Shown here one piece after another: positions 1 through 7,300 of a stretch of DNA of 10,450 bases. The notes under the pieces were generated by a model, which ran no database searches, was not told the DNA's origin, and saw nothing but the letters and a program-made list of their open reading frames with translations. Position 1 is the first letter of the stretch. Each line of letters opens with the position of its first letter. Source of the DNA: Pinguiococcus pyrenoidosus. Its lineage: Eukaryota > Sar > Pinguiophyceae > Pinguiochrysidales > Pinguiochrysidaceae. The DNA lies in assembly GCA_019677205.1 (NCBI GenBank), contig JAAMXY010002481.1:1-10450 (forward strand). Direction: 5' to 3'. Both the position numbers and the translations under genes were made by a program.

Positions 1-70
1 ACCCTAACCCTAACCCTAACCCTAACCCTAACCCTAACCCTAACCCTAACCCTAACCCTAACCCTAACCC
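1..70. repeat. Telomere repeat tract (CCCTAA)n
   Basis: There are about 11.7 uninterrupted copies of a 6-base unit ACCCTA, which is TTAGGG on the other strand. No unit is degenerate until the tract ends in ACCCC at about 70. The C-rich strand reads 5' to 3' from base 1, the orientation expected at the left tip of a linear chromosome, where the complementary G-rich strand would carry the 3' overhang. Perfect repeats meeting unique sequence abruptly look like a true terminus rather than an old interstitial tract. TTAGGG repeats occur in animals, fungi and many protists, so the motif alone does not identify the lineage. Confidence 0.97.
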
Positions 71-125
71 CGATCTAGGATGGGTATTTAGAAGGATTTG
101 CTTGGATGAAGCATAACAAAAAGCA
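71..125. other. Telomere-proximal leader of the first gene
   Basis: This is all the unique sequence between the telomere tract and the first ATG. It is AT-rich, with no recognisable TATA box or repeat family. It contains an in-frame TAA (114-116) just before the ATG at 126, which supports that ATG as the start unless a spliced upstream exon was lost. Any promoter for the first gene must lie in these 55 bases, in the telomere tract, or downstream of the ATG. Confidence 0.4.
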
Positions 126-2033
126 ATGGGCTTGGGTCCTAGTAAAAAGGAACTTTCTAGAGAAGACGTGGATAGTTACGAATACGCAATCCGCAGCGGC
201 AACTTATCTGTAGAAACAATGCCGAAAGATTATTGGAACAACTATCGCCTTACGATGGAAGCACTGAAGACAAGTGGTCTCAATTTGCAATACGCCCCCA
301 GTTCCATACAGAACAAGATTTGTCATGTTCTTACGGCAGTAGGCAACACCCCGGAAAGCATAAAATTCGCGTTCCAACCCCACGAGAAACACTTGAGACA
401 GCTGGAGGAGGTAATTTCCAAGCATCCCGAAGCCTTTGCTCACCTGGATGACGGGTTGCGTTCGAACAAGCAATTCATTTTTAAGATGCTGAACACTAAG
501 AATGTGAATGGTCGTGACATTATTACTCGACACATGTCACTGGAACTGCGAAGCGACCGTGCATTTCTTTTGCAACTCATTGAGAATACAAAGGCAATGA
601 CACAATACTATTCATGTATTGACCTTGAGTATGTATCGGAATCGCTTCGAAATGACGAGACTATCGTTATGCACTGTGTCTCAAGAAATCGCGAACAGAT
701 CAACCACGCAAGCGAATCCCTTCAGTCCAACCCCGAATTCGTTGGAAAATTGATTATGCAGAATCCTCGCGTCTTGCTTTCTACCAGGGACGATGTCGCG
801 CGTTTGGTAGATATAAACTGTCTCAAGCAGGCTATCAGAAAGAATTCTGTTTACGTATTCCGGTATATGCCTCCCTTTGTCCAAGACCACCCCGAATTGG
901 TTGAACTGCTTTTGGACAAGGACATCTCCCAGTTCAAACACATCAGTGACCGTTTCCGTGCAGATCGCGTCCTTGCAACAAAGGTGGTGCGCAAAAATAT
1001 GGCGATGCTGAGGCACGTTCATCGTTCGCTGCTCACGGATCCTACCTGGCTACGATGTGCGCTGGGAGATTCGGATGAGAATCTGAGGAATGCGTATCTG
1101 GAAATATTCACCAAGGATCCCGAAGCCTTTTACCACTTGATGGATACGGATCCAGAACCACTGAAAGTCATATACAAAGTGCTAATGCAAGAGGATCAGA
1201 GCGTTCTGAGTACCCTTGTGCAGAGATATCCGACGAATCGTCCATTGCTACTCCAAGCCATCGACTGTGATCCGAGCGTATATCAGTACGCAAGCGTACC
1301 GCTTCGCGCAAACCTTGAGATTGCGCTTACCGTCATTTCCCAGTCGATCGAAATGCTAGCGTATGTAGACGAACTCCTGGTAGAAAGCCGAGTCTTTCTT
1401 CTGAAGATCCTCGAGCGTGACCTTGTAATTCCGGACAGCTATTTCGACCGTTTCAGCGATGATGCGGAACTTATGCAGATGTATATTCAGAAAAGTCCGG
1501 TGCATCTCAATAGGGTGAGCAATCGACTGAGGGATGATCGAGGTTTTATTCTAGCAGTCGTACGGGACAATGGGATGGCATTCCTTCACCTCCCTATCAA
1601 ATGGAAAAGTGATGCCGAGATATGCCATCTCGCTATCAAAACGTACGGTTTCGTATTCACAAAGCTACCCCACGATCAACGTGGAGATCGAGAGTTGCTT
1701 TTGGAGGCAGTCTCAACGTACCCGTCTGCAATACACAGTGCGGTCGGTGAACTTCGAAACGACCGGGAGTGCATCCGCCTCGCCATCGAAGCTCATATTG
1801 CGAAACATGGTGATACGAAAGAATCGGATTGGTTCTGGAACGAGTACGTGAAGGAGACTCGTATCGGAAAACAGGTGGAACGCTGGCAACTGGAAGATCC
1901 CATCAATCGAAAATCCTTCAATATGCTGTGTCTTCATGCTCAATTCATCTCGTATCCTATCATGGATGAATCTCCCCCCAATGGGTTCCCAGATTTGGGG
2001 TGGTACTACTGTGAAACCCTTTGCACCTTTTAA
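126..2033 (+). CDS. DUF4116-type alpha-helical repeat protein, 635 aa
   Basis: This is an intact 635-residue ORF from ATG 126 to TAA 2033, with an in-frame stop at 114-116. Most of it is a tandem repeat with a core like LRxDRxFLLxxI. The core begins at residues 393, 418, 443, 468, 493, 518 and 543, an exact 25-residue period. Earlier copies start at about 111, 141, 174, 199, 252, 277 and 302, with small insertions between some. Two such units match the roughly 50-residue DUF4116 domain, a helical repeat of unknown function common in protist proteins. The N-terminus MGLGPSKK has Gly2, Ser6 and Lys7, which fits an N-myristoylation signal, so membrane attachment is possible but inferred. There is no signal peptide or membrane segment. 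The last codons and the stop lie inside a hairpin repeat, so the original C-terminus may have been replaced. Its role is unknown; a protein-binding scaffold is the safest guess. Confidence 0.85.
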   Translation: MGLGPSKKELSREDVDSYEYAIRSGNLSVETMPKDYWNNYRLTMEALKTSGLNLQYAPSSIQNKICHVLTAVGNTPESIKFAFQPHEKHLRQLEEVISKHPEAFAHLDDGLRSNKQFIFKMLNTKNVNGRDIITRHMSLELRSDRAFLLQLIENTKAMTQYYSCIDLEYVSESLRNDETIVMHCVSRNREQINHASESLQSNPEFVGKLIMQNPRVLLSTRDDVARLVDINCLKQAIRKNSVYVFRYMPPFVQDHPELVELLLDKDISQFKHISDRFRADRVLATKVVRKNMAMLRHVHRSLLTDPTWLRCALGDSDENLRNAYLEIFTKDPEAFYHLMDTDPEPLKVIYKVLMQEDQSVLSTLVQRYPTNRPLLLQAIDCDPSVYQYASVPLRANLEIALTVISQSIEMLAYVDELLVESRVFLLKILERDLVIPDSYFDRFSDDAELMQMYIQKSPVHLNRVSNRLRDDRGFILAVVRDNGMAFLHLPIKWKSDAEICHLAIKTYGFVFTKLPHDQRGDRELLLEAVSTYPSAIHSAVGELRNDRECIRLAIEAHIAKHGDTKESDWFWNEYVKETRIGKQVERWQLEDPINRKSFNMLCLHAQFISYPIMDESPPNGFPDLGWYYCETLCTF

Positions 2034-2051
2034 GAAAAGGTGCGCCAAAAA
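2023..2051 (+). repeat. Hairpin element copy 1, contains the stop of the first gene
   Basis: A perfect 9-bp inverted repeat, GCACCTTTT (2023-2031) and AAAAGGTGC (2035-2043), encloses an AAG loop and is followed by the tail GCCAAAAA. CTTT before the stem can also pair with AAAG after the tail. The TAA stop of the DUF4116 gene is formed by the last stem base and the first two loop bases. It could be a mobile miniature element or an RNA 3'-end hairpin; the sequence alone cannot decide. Confidence 0.8.
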
Positions 2052-2085
2052 GTCTTCTTTTAGGATAATTCTTTTTGAGTGCTTT

Positions 2086-2114
2086 GCACCTTTTAAGAAA
2101 AGGTGCGCCAAAAA
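2086..2114 (+). repeat. Hairpin element copy 2
   Basis: This is a second perfect copy. GCACCTTTT lies at 2086-2094 and AAAAGGTGC at 2098-2106, with the same AAG loop and the same GCCAAAAA tail. It starts 63 bp after copy 1. The 40-odd bases between the copies are AT-rich and share a TAGGAT-containing stretch with the tandem repeat that follows, so both seem to derive from one larger unit. Confidence 0.8.
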
Positions 2115-2340
2115 TGATGCTATTAGAATGATTTCTTAGGATTTGGGACCTTCTAGAAACGGGGGCAAACTTTTAAGAAAAGGTGCGCCAAAATGATGCT
2201 ATTAGAATGATTTCTTAGGATTTGGGACCTTCTAGAAACGGGGGCAAACTTTTAAGAAAAGGTGCGCCAAAAATGATGCTATTAGAATGATTTCTTAGGA
2301 TTTGGGACCTTCTAGAAAGCGGGGGGGCAAACTTTTTAAA
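2115..2340. repeat. 79/80-bp tandem repeat, about 2.8 copies
   Basis: Units start at 2115, 2194 and 2274, each with TGATGCTATTAG. The first two are identical except for 4 versus 5 As at the end. The third diverges near 2317 (extra G residues) and breaks off at about 2340. Each full unit ends with the right half of the hairpin element (TTTTAAG, then AAAAGGTGC and the GCCAAAA tail), but its left arm is decayed to CAAACTTTT (2166-2174 and 2245-2253). Near-identity implies very recent duplication or homogenisation. No convincing gene lies in the interval 2034-2394. Confidence 0.9.
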
Positions 2341-2360
2341 GGTCTCTTCCATGGAAATCC

Positions 2361-2388
2361 TTTTGGCCCTACCTTTTTTAAAAGGTAG
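2361..2388 (-). repeat. Hairpin element, inverted copy with a changed stem
   Basis: CTACCTTTT (2369-2377) and AAAAGGTAG (2380-2388) form a perfect 9-bp stem with a TT loop. The tail appears reversed and on the left, TTTTGGCC (2361-2368), so this copy points the opposite way from the others. The outer stem bases differ from the common form on both arms, so pairing is kept by matched changes. It ends 6 bp before the ATG of the SAP/SWIB gene. Confidence 0.65.
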
Positions 2389-2394
2389 TAGTAG

Positions 2395-3311
2395 ATGGCC
2401 CGGAGGCGCAGGAACATCCGGTCGTGCCGCTCCAAGAAGGCCTGTATCATGCGAATTGTCAAGGCATATGGGCACCGGAACTATGAAGCAACCCACCGAG
2501 GTAAGCCAAGGGTGAAGGACATGTCCATCGTGGGGAAGTTTACGAGAGGTTCGGATTTGCTGAAGTATAATTTTACGGTGAGGCAGCTTCGCGCAATCTG
2601 TGGTCAGTTCTGCTTGGAGAAATCGGGGAGCAAGCGCGAGATTCTGGTTGATCGCATCTGCTCTTTTATGGACCTGACGCGAATTGTCGTTCGGGTCCAG
2701 GGCATCGCTCGGGGGAGGACGGGCGGATCATCAACTACACGGATGAGATGGCGCGGGTGTTGGACATCCGCCCGGGCGATGAGTTCGGATACTTTAAGGG
2801 CCAGGTCAACCTGAATAACCACTTCCAGCAGAACCTCTCCAAGGCCATGCGTGAGTGGGCAGGCCTCGCCGAGGATGCGAAGACCACCCGATCGGACGTC
2901 ACGGACATGCTGGTGGAGTACGCGACCGAAAAGGGCCTGCTCGAGGTGACCAAGGATGGCGACCGGCTCTTCACCATGGACGCGACCCTCGCGGGTCTTG
3001 TGGGCGTGGCCGAGGGCGAGGTTCTTGAGTACTTCGCCATGCAGGGGAAGCTTAACGTCCACTGGGGCCACTCGGTGACGCCGGAGCTGGCGAGTTGGAT
3101 GAAGGTCAAGAAGAACTCGAAGGTACCGCCACACGACGCGATCATGAGCATCCGGGACTACGCCACGGGCGCGGAGCTGATCGAGGGGGACACCATCACC
3201 GTGGACGCATCCCTGGCCGGGCTTTTCGGAGTCAAGGAAGGCGCGAAGATGCTGATGACCCAGGTGTGCGATCGGATTCAGGGATTCTTCGAGATGAAGA
3301 CCATCTACTGA
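2395..3311 (+). CDS. SAP + SWIB-repeat protein with an apparent frameshift
   Basis: The N-terminal part reads from ATG 2395 (TAG directly upstream at 2392-2394). A basic start is followed by a SAP-like or SWIB N-terminal-like helix pair (FTVRQLRAICGQF, then SGSKREILVDRICSF). The sense then moves to the frame read from about 2700 (EDGRIINYTDEMARVLDI) and runs to TGA 3311. That part holds the C-terminal half of one SWIB unit (to LNNHF), a full SWIB domain (SDVTDMLVEYATEKGLL to LNVHW) and another (VTPELASWM to IQGFFEM). Domain continuity across the break shows one gene of about 305 aa. The -1 shift is best explained by one base missing near the G5 run at 2711-2715, from mutation or sequencing error. 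SWIB domains occur in chromatin-remodelling and organelle nucleoid proteins and SAP motifs bind DNA, so a chromatin or nucleoid role is likely. GC content is higher than in the neighbours. Confidence 0.7.
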
Positions 3312-3340
3312 GCACCTTTTGGAAAAAGGTGCGCCAAAAA
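3312..3340 (+). repeat. Hairpin element copy directly after the SAP/SWIB stop
   Basis: GCACCTTTT (3312-3320), a GGA loop, AAAAGGTGC (3324-3332) and the tail GCCAAAAA start on the base after the TGA stop. The stem is a perfect 9 bp and only the loop differs from copies 1 and 2. Because it abuts a stop codon, as copy 1 overlaps one, it may serve as a 3'-end or termination hairpin. It is equally consistent with an insertion. Confidence 0.75.
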
Positions 3341-3358
3341 GAAATCATTTTTTTTCCT

Positions 3359-3419
3359 CCCGCAGCCGCGGGCCAAAAGCTTAACCAAAAGTAACTTTTG
3401 GAGAAAGGTGCGGCAAAAA
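3359..3419. repeat. Cluster of degenerate hairpins with CCAAAA tails
   Basis: Three overlapping structures are visible. CCCGC and GCGGG (3359-3372) form a 5-bp GC stem with an AGCC loop, followed by CCAAAAG. CCAAAAG and CTTTTGG (3385-3401) form a 7-bp stem around TAA. GTAACTTTT, GGA and GAAAGGTGC (3391-3411) are a decayed copy of the main element with tail GGCAAAAA. A T-run precedes them at 3348-3355. The rest of 3341-3473 holds nothing recognisable. Confidence 0.5.
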
Positions 3420-3473
3420 TAGAGAACTTTGGGCGTGCATCTGGCAGAAAAACGTGCACAAACAAAAGCATGA

Positions 3474-4085
3474 ATCGAGATAGAGGGTGGCGCGAGGTCG
3501 GCGCCGGGTTGGCGCGACTCAGGGAATTCAGACTCGACCTTCACACGTCCATATCATGATTCCGGACAGTTTCTGTTGTCCGACTCTTTCGCGGAAGCTT
3601 TGAAGAAGTCCGTCTTCCGTGCTAAGTCTTTCTACTTGTGTCTCGGATCGAAAATCGAATACGAACCTATGTGTCCAGGGATGCAACGTCTTGTGGATGG
3701 GGTTGACGGCCTGACAAAAATGTTGATCCCGTTGACGATGGATGAGTGTTTTGGAATTCTCCGAGTGCCATAACTTGGCTGCAATGCTCAACTGAGAATC
3801 GTATTTGTAATCGCCATCCCAAAGTACGTGGAAACCTTTAGAATGGTGCTTGTCATATATCTAATGCACAAAGACACCATCACGAAGCGTCTCGGCATGG
3901 CTACAAAACCATTCCCCGGCGTACTCGAGGAAGTAGAGAAATGGAAGCAGTTCTGCAGTCCCTTTCGTATGCTTGGATGGACCTTCGCCGAGAAAAAGCT
4001 TAGTGTCTGCGTGACGGATGGATGTTGTGACAGAAGGCACTCAATTGGTTTACTCCGCTGTAGCAATCTAGATATAATCATTTAA
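3474..4085 (+). pseudogene. Unrecognised reading frame broken by one stop
   Basis: One frame stays open from 3474 to 4085 except for a single TAA at 3771-3773. The first half reads naturally (SFAEALKKSVFRAKSFYLCL), as does the second (GVLEEVEKWKQFCSPFRMLG), which suggests a formerly coding stretch of about 200 codons. There is no convincing ATG at the beginning and I recognise no family. Minus-strand ORFs of 87 and 97 codons cover the same interval but read less like protein. Alternatives are a gene with a short intron over 3771, or chance. Confidence 0.3.
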
Positions 4086-4385
4086 GATTTAGTCCTCATT
4101 TCATTGGCCTTAGTCACACCTGCCGGCATGGGGTTGCTTCTTAGGTCCAATCACAGACATTGATTCACGTGACGCTGCGCACTCGGGCGAATCATGGATG
4201 TCGTTCCCCAATCCGTTCCGAACGATCATATCTTTCCTTGCTCATTCTTTGGTTCCTTTGGACCCATTTCTCATCCCTCCGTCGCTTGAAGAGTTCCACG
4301 CGCCTCTCTTTCGTTTCACCACCCAAACACGTCACGTGGCTCCAGTTCGAGGTCAAGCTTTGCACAGCCTCCTGACCTTTTGTCG
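4086..4385 (+). promoter_or_regulatory. Presumed promoter and 5' leader of the membrane-protein gene
   Basis: These 300 bases contain no convincing gene. Possible control sites are a CCAAT box at 4147-4151 and two CACGTG palindromes (E-box or G-box type) at 4166-4171 and 4333-4338, the second in ACGTCACGTGGC. The stretch 4215-4330 is pyrimidine-rich on the + strand, as leaders often are. CACGTG binds bHLH or bZIP factors in many eukaryotes; use here is inferred only from position. A short ORF (4198-4389) overlaps the main ATG in another frame and may be an upstream ORF or noise. Confidence 0.3.
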
Positions 4386-7300
4386 ATGAGCTCCATGTCT
4401 GAGATCTTTGAGGAGTATCTCCGTCGTGCGCGCAGCCAAAATGAAGATCTTCCGCGCAAAGGACCGCCAACAGCAGACGACTTTCAGGCACTCGACGACT
4501 TGATAAATGAAGACCTTGAGACAGATCCGCGCGAAGGCCTGAAAGTTGCCGAGGCCGCCATACAGCGCCTTGATGAAATGAGCGATGATGTCGAATGGAA
4601 AGAGAAATGGAGATCCGAGTTCACTGAAGACCTTGGCTGGCTTCATGAAGCCCTTGAACAGCCCGATCGCGTTGCCCACGGCAACCGCCGAAGCACGCTA
4701 CGGGACAGCACGGCATCCTCAACAACGCTTTTGATTTATGATACGCAGACTGCTTTCGGTGAAAAAGCTGTAACCCAACGTGCGTGGAAGACTGGGAGTC
4801 CGGTCATAGTCTGGGGCGATGGACATGAGGAAGACATCCCCTTGCTACTGAGCGAGCACGTTCTGACGAGCAAGCTGAAATGGTTGGAGGCGAAGGACAA
4901 CCCGCGCTTGAAATCGCTAGTGGATCCATCAAGGACGGGGATTACCCGTGTGTTGGAACTCAAGAATGGCGTCACAACGTATTGGGGCACTCCGGGCATC
5001 ACAGTGGTAATCGTGACGGATGCTTCTCCGCCTGAGGAGTGGCATCTCAACGCTTGCGCAGTCCTTCGCGTCAAGGACCGCAAAATCCTAGAGCAGATCG
5101 GCCATGCATCCTACCCAGATCTTAGAATTACGCAACGAGGCGAGTACAATGGGTTCGTCGCGGCAACGTGCAAACTTATCTGCCTTCTCACAGCTTTCGA
5201 AGGCTTCTGCTTCTGGTACGGGGAGCCTCTGCGGGCACAGGGTGTTCTTGTGTATACCGGTCTCAGGGCCTGCATGTTCACTTGCTACTATTGGACGGTG
5301 GGCGAGCCAGGACAGCGCATGGAGCATCTCTACTGGGAGGTTCTGCAGCAATGGTGTGGCAGGCCGTATATGTGCAGCATGAGGTCAGAAGTGAACTGGG
5401 CCGACGTTGTACGAACCGTTCTCGGGATCCTTTGTCCGGGACCAGCTGCAATCCCTGGCATTTGGGCCCTGGGGCTCTTCTGGGTGAAACGGACAAAGAA
5501 CGCCGATATGCGGCACGCCTCCATGTTTCTTGAGGAGATCTCTGCCAAGAATCCAGGAATGTGGTTGTCAGGTGGGCCGTATCGTGCGTCGGAGATCAGC
5601 TCGTTTATGTATGGAGGACACGCAGAGCAGATGGTAGGCGGCGTCCTGCGCGGGGCTGCCATACGGTCAGGCAGCAAACCTGTCACGCTGCTTGCGAATG
5701 CCTTGAGCGAGAGTTTGGATCTATTTTACGCCGTATGGAATCTAAGCATCGTGAACTTGATATTCGGTCCCGCGAGCGACCTTCTGGAGAGACTTGGTAT
5801 CGTTGAAGACGGGGGGCACTATCTTCGGCCTATTGTCGGGACGATGACCCTTCTCAGTGACGAGATGTACCATGTCTTGGTCTGGGTCCTGACCCTGGCA
5901 AGCTGTCCAGCAGAAGGCCTAGCGAAAGTACTCTTGGACCGACGGAAGCTCCCAGGTGCCGACACGTGGAACGAGGCGAACGAGAAACCCGAAGTCCTCT
6001 TTGGGCTGTGTTCGCGTGAAACCGTCCGCACTAGATGTGGCATCACGTCGTGCAAAGGCACATCCCGGCTTGAGCTAGCAGAACACTCCATGGGTGGCCT
6101 CCTCAAGAAGCACCTGAAGGTCTGCAGGAACGGAGGAACTGGGCTGATGGCTTGTGGCCTCGACATCGGCAGGTTTGTGCCAGTTGGGTATCGTGGATCA
6201 GCGGGTTCAGCCTGGTTTATGAGGCAGCTCCAACCGGCCTTATCAGTGGTCTGCCGACCGCCTGATGGACCGATGTCTTCTCGATACCATATACTGCACC
6301 GGCCGGGCCAATGCCCACCAAGGGATGAGGTCGAACGCGTGGTAGGCCGAGTCTCACAGTACGAGAATCAAGGCAACACTGACGTAAACGTGATTGCAGC
6401 GGTCGGTTCCACAAGCACGTTCGCATGGGTTCTCTGCCCTACTGGGGAAAGTACATTCCAGGACCACGTCGAGGTCTTCAGACTCGGTGGGAAAGTCGAC
6501 ACGAATGTTGAAGGTACAGTTCCAGACAGTTCTGAAGCTGCAGCTTTCCCTTTCGACCATGATGAACCATCGCAACACATAGATAATCGAAGGAGGGTAC
6601 ATACTTGGCAGAAGAGGAAGAAACTGGACAGACAAGGACGGATCTGGATTCGCAATGACGATCCGTCAGTCCTGGGTACGATTAGCTTTCTCCTTCCGAG
6701 CCTACTCGCGGTTGGTATAGCCTTCCTCGTCTCAGGCTACTGCTACGGCAGCGACGACGGTGCGTGTGACGCTTCCTTCTCCTGCAAGGACCACAAAGGC
6801 GATGGCTGGTTTGAGGAGCTATGGTGCCTTACTCCTTTGAAACTTTTGAAGGCATACGTCTTTCTCGTCGAGATCGCGGTTGCCACGGCATACGAAATCA
6901 GCGCTGTCGGGAGTCTTACGAGGATCCTGTTGTGCAATGGGTGTGGCCTGTGCCGAGGACTGAGTTATCACCAGCCGGAGGACTTTTTCGCCTGGCGTGC
7001 TTTTGTCGAACCAGCATTGGGAGCCTTCTTGTTTCCCTGGGTGGGCTCATTGTTTGCTTTCATGGTTCTCGTCGAAGTTGCGCTAGTGCGACTTGGCTGG
7101 CTGGGCGAGCCTGAAGAACGATACGACGCTGAGGACGGTGCTCGGATAGATCCAAATCACTACGTCGCTCGAAATGCAACGATGAATTGGCTGAAGACCG
7201 TGCCGCTGCTGGGGTTTCCTATCTATGATTACGCTGTTAAGGGTCGTCATGAGAGCTTTCGACACGTAGGAGACCAAGCGCAGCTGCAAGATGCTCAAAG

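Larger units (their letters stand above)
2354..3346. mobile_element. Possible transposed cassette around the SAP/SWIB gene
   Basis: The SAP/SWIB gene lies between two hairpin elements in inverted orientation. The left one begins TTTTGGC (2361) and the right one ends GCCAAAA (3339). One base outside each end is the same hexamer GAAATC (2354-2359 and 3341-3346), as a target-site duplication would be. The insert is also GC-rich compared with the AT-rich repeats around it. No transposase is visible, so this would be a non-autonomous unit or a passenger gene. The motifs are short and chance is a real alternative. Confidence 0.3.

Noticed and set aside
1713-2111. Minus-strand ORF with a repeated AHLFLKGAK peptide
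   Set aside because: It lies mostly antisense to the DUF4116 gene, and the peptide repeat is only the reverse reading of two hairpin-element copies.
2107-2340. CRISPR-like array
   Set aside because: There are no unique spacers of regular size between short repeats; whole 79-80 bp units are duplicated, and this is a eukaryotic chromosome end.
2640-2705. An intron explaining the frame change in the SAP/SWIB gene
   Set aside because: The clearest GT...AG pair (2647-2700) is 54 bp, a multiple of three, so it would not change frame; other local pairs are too short to be believable.
2604-3151. Two long minus-strand ORFs antisense to the SAP/SWIB gene
   Set aside because: The plus strand carries recognisable SWIB units. 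High GC lowers stop frequency and creates long shadow frames.
2395-3340. A giant-virus insertion, because hairpins follow stop codons and SWIB genes occur in such viruses
   Set aside because: No viral hallmark gene is present, and a hairpin at two stops is weak evidence. A host mobile or 3'-end element is simpler.
4380-4385. TTG at 4380 as the start of the membrane protein
   Set aside because: Eukaryotic genes rarely start at TTG, and an ATG follows two codons later at 4386.
4160-4389. Two small plus-strand ORFs upstream of the membrane-protein gene
   Set aside because: They overlap each other in different frames, have no recognisable features and lie where a promoter and leader are expected.
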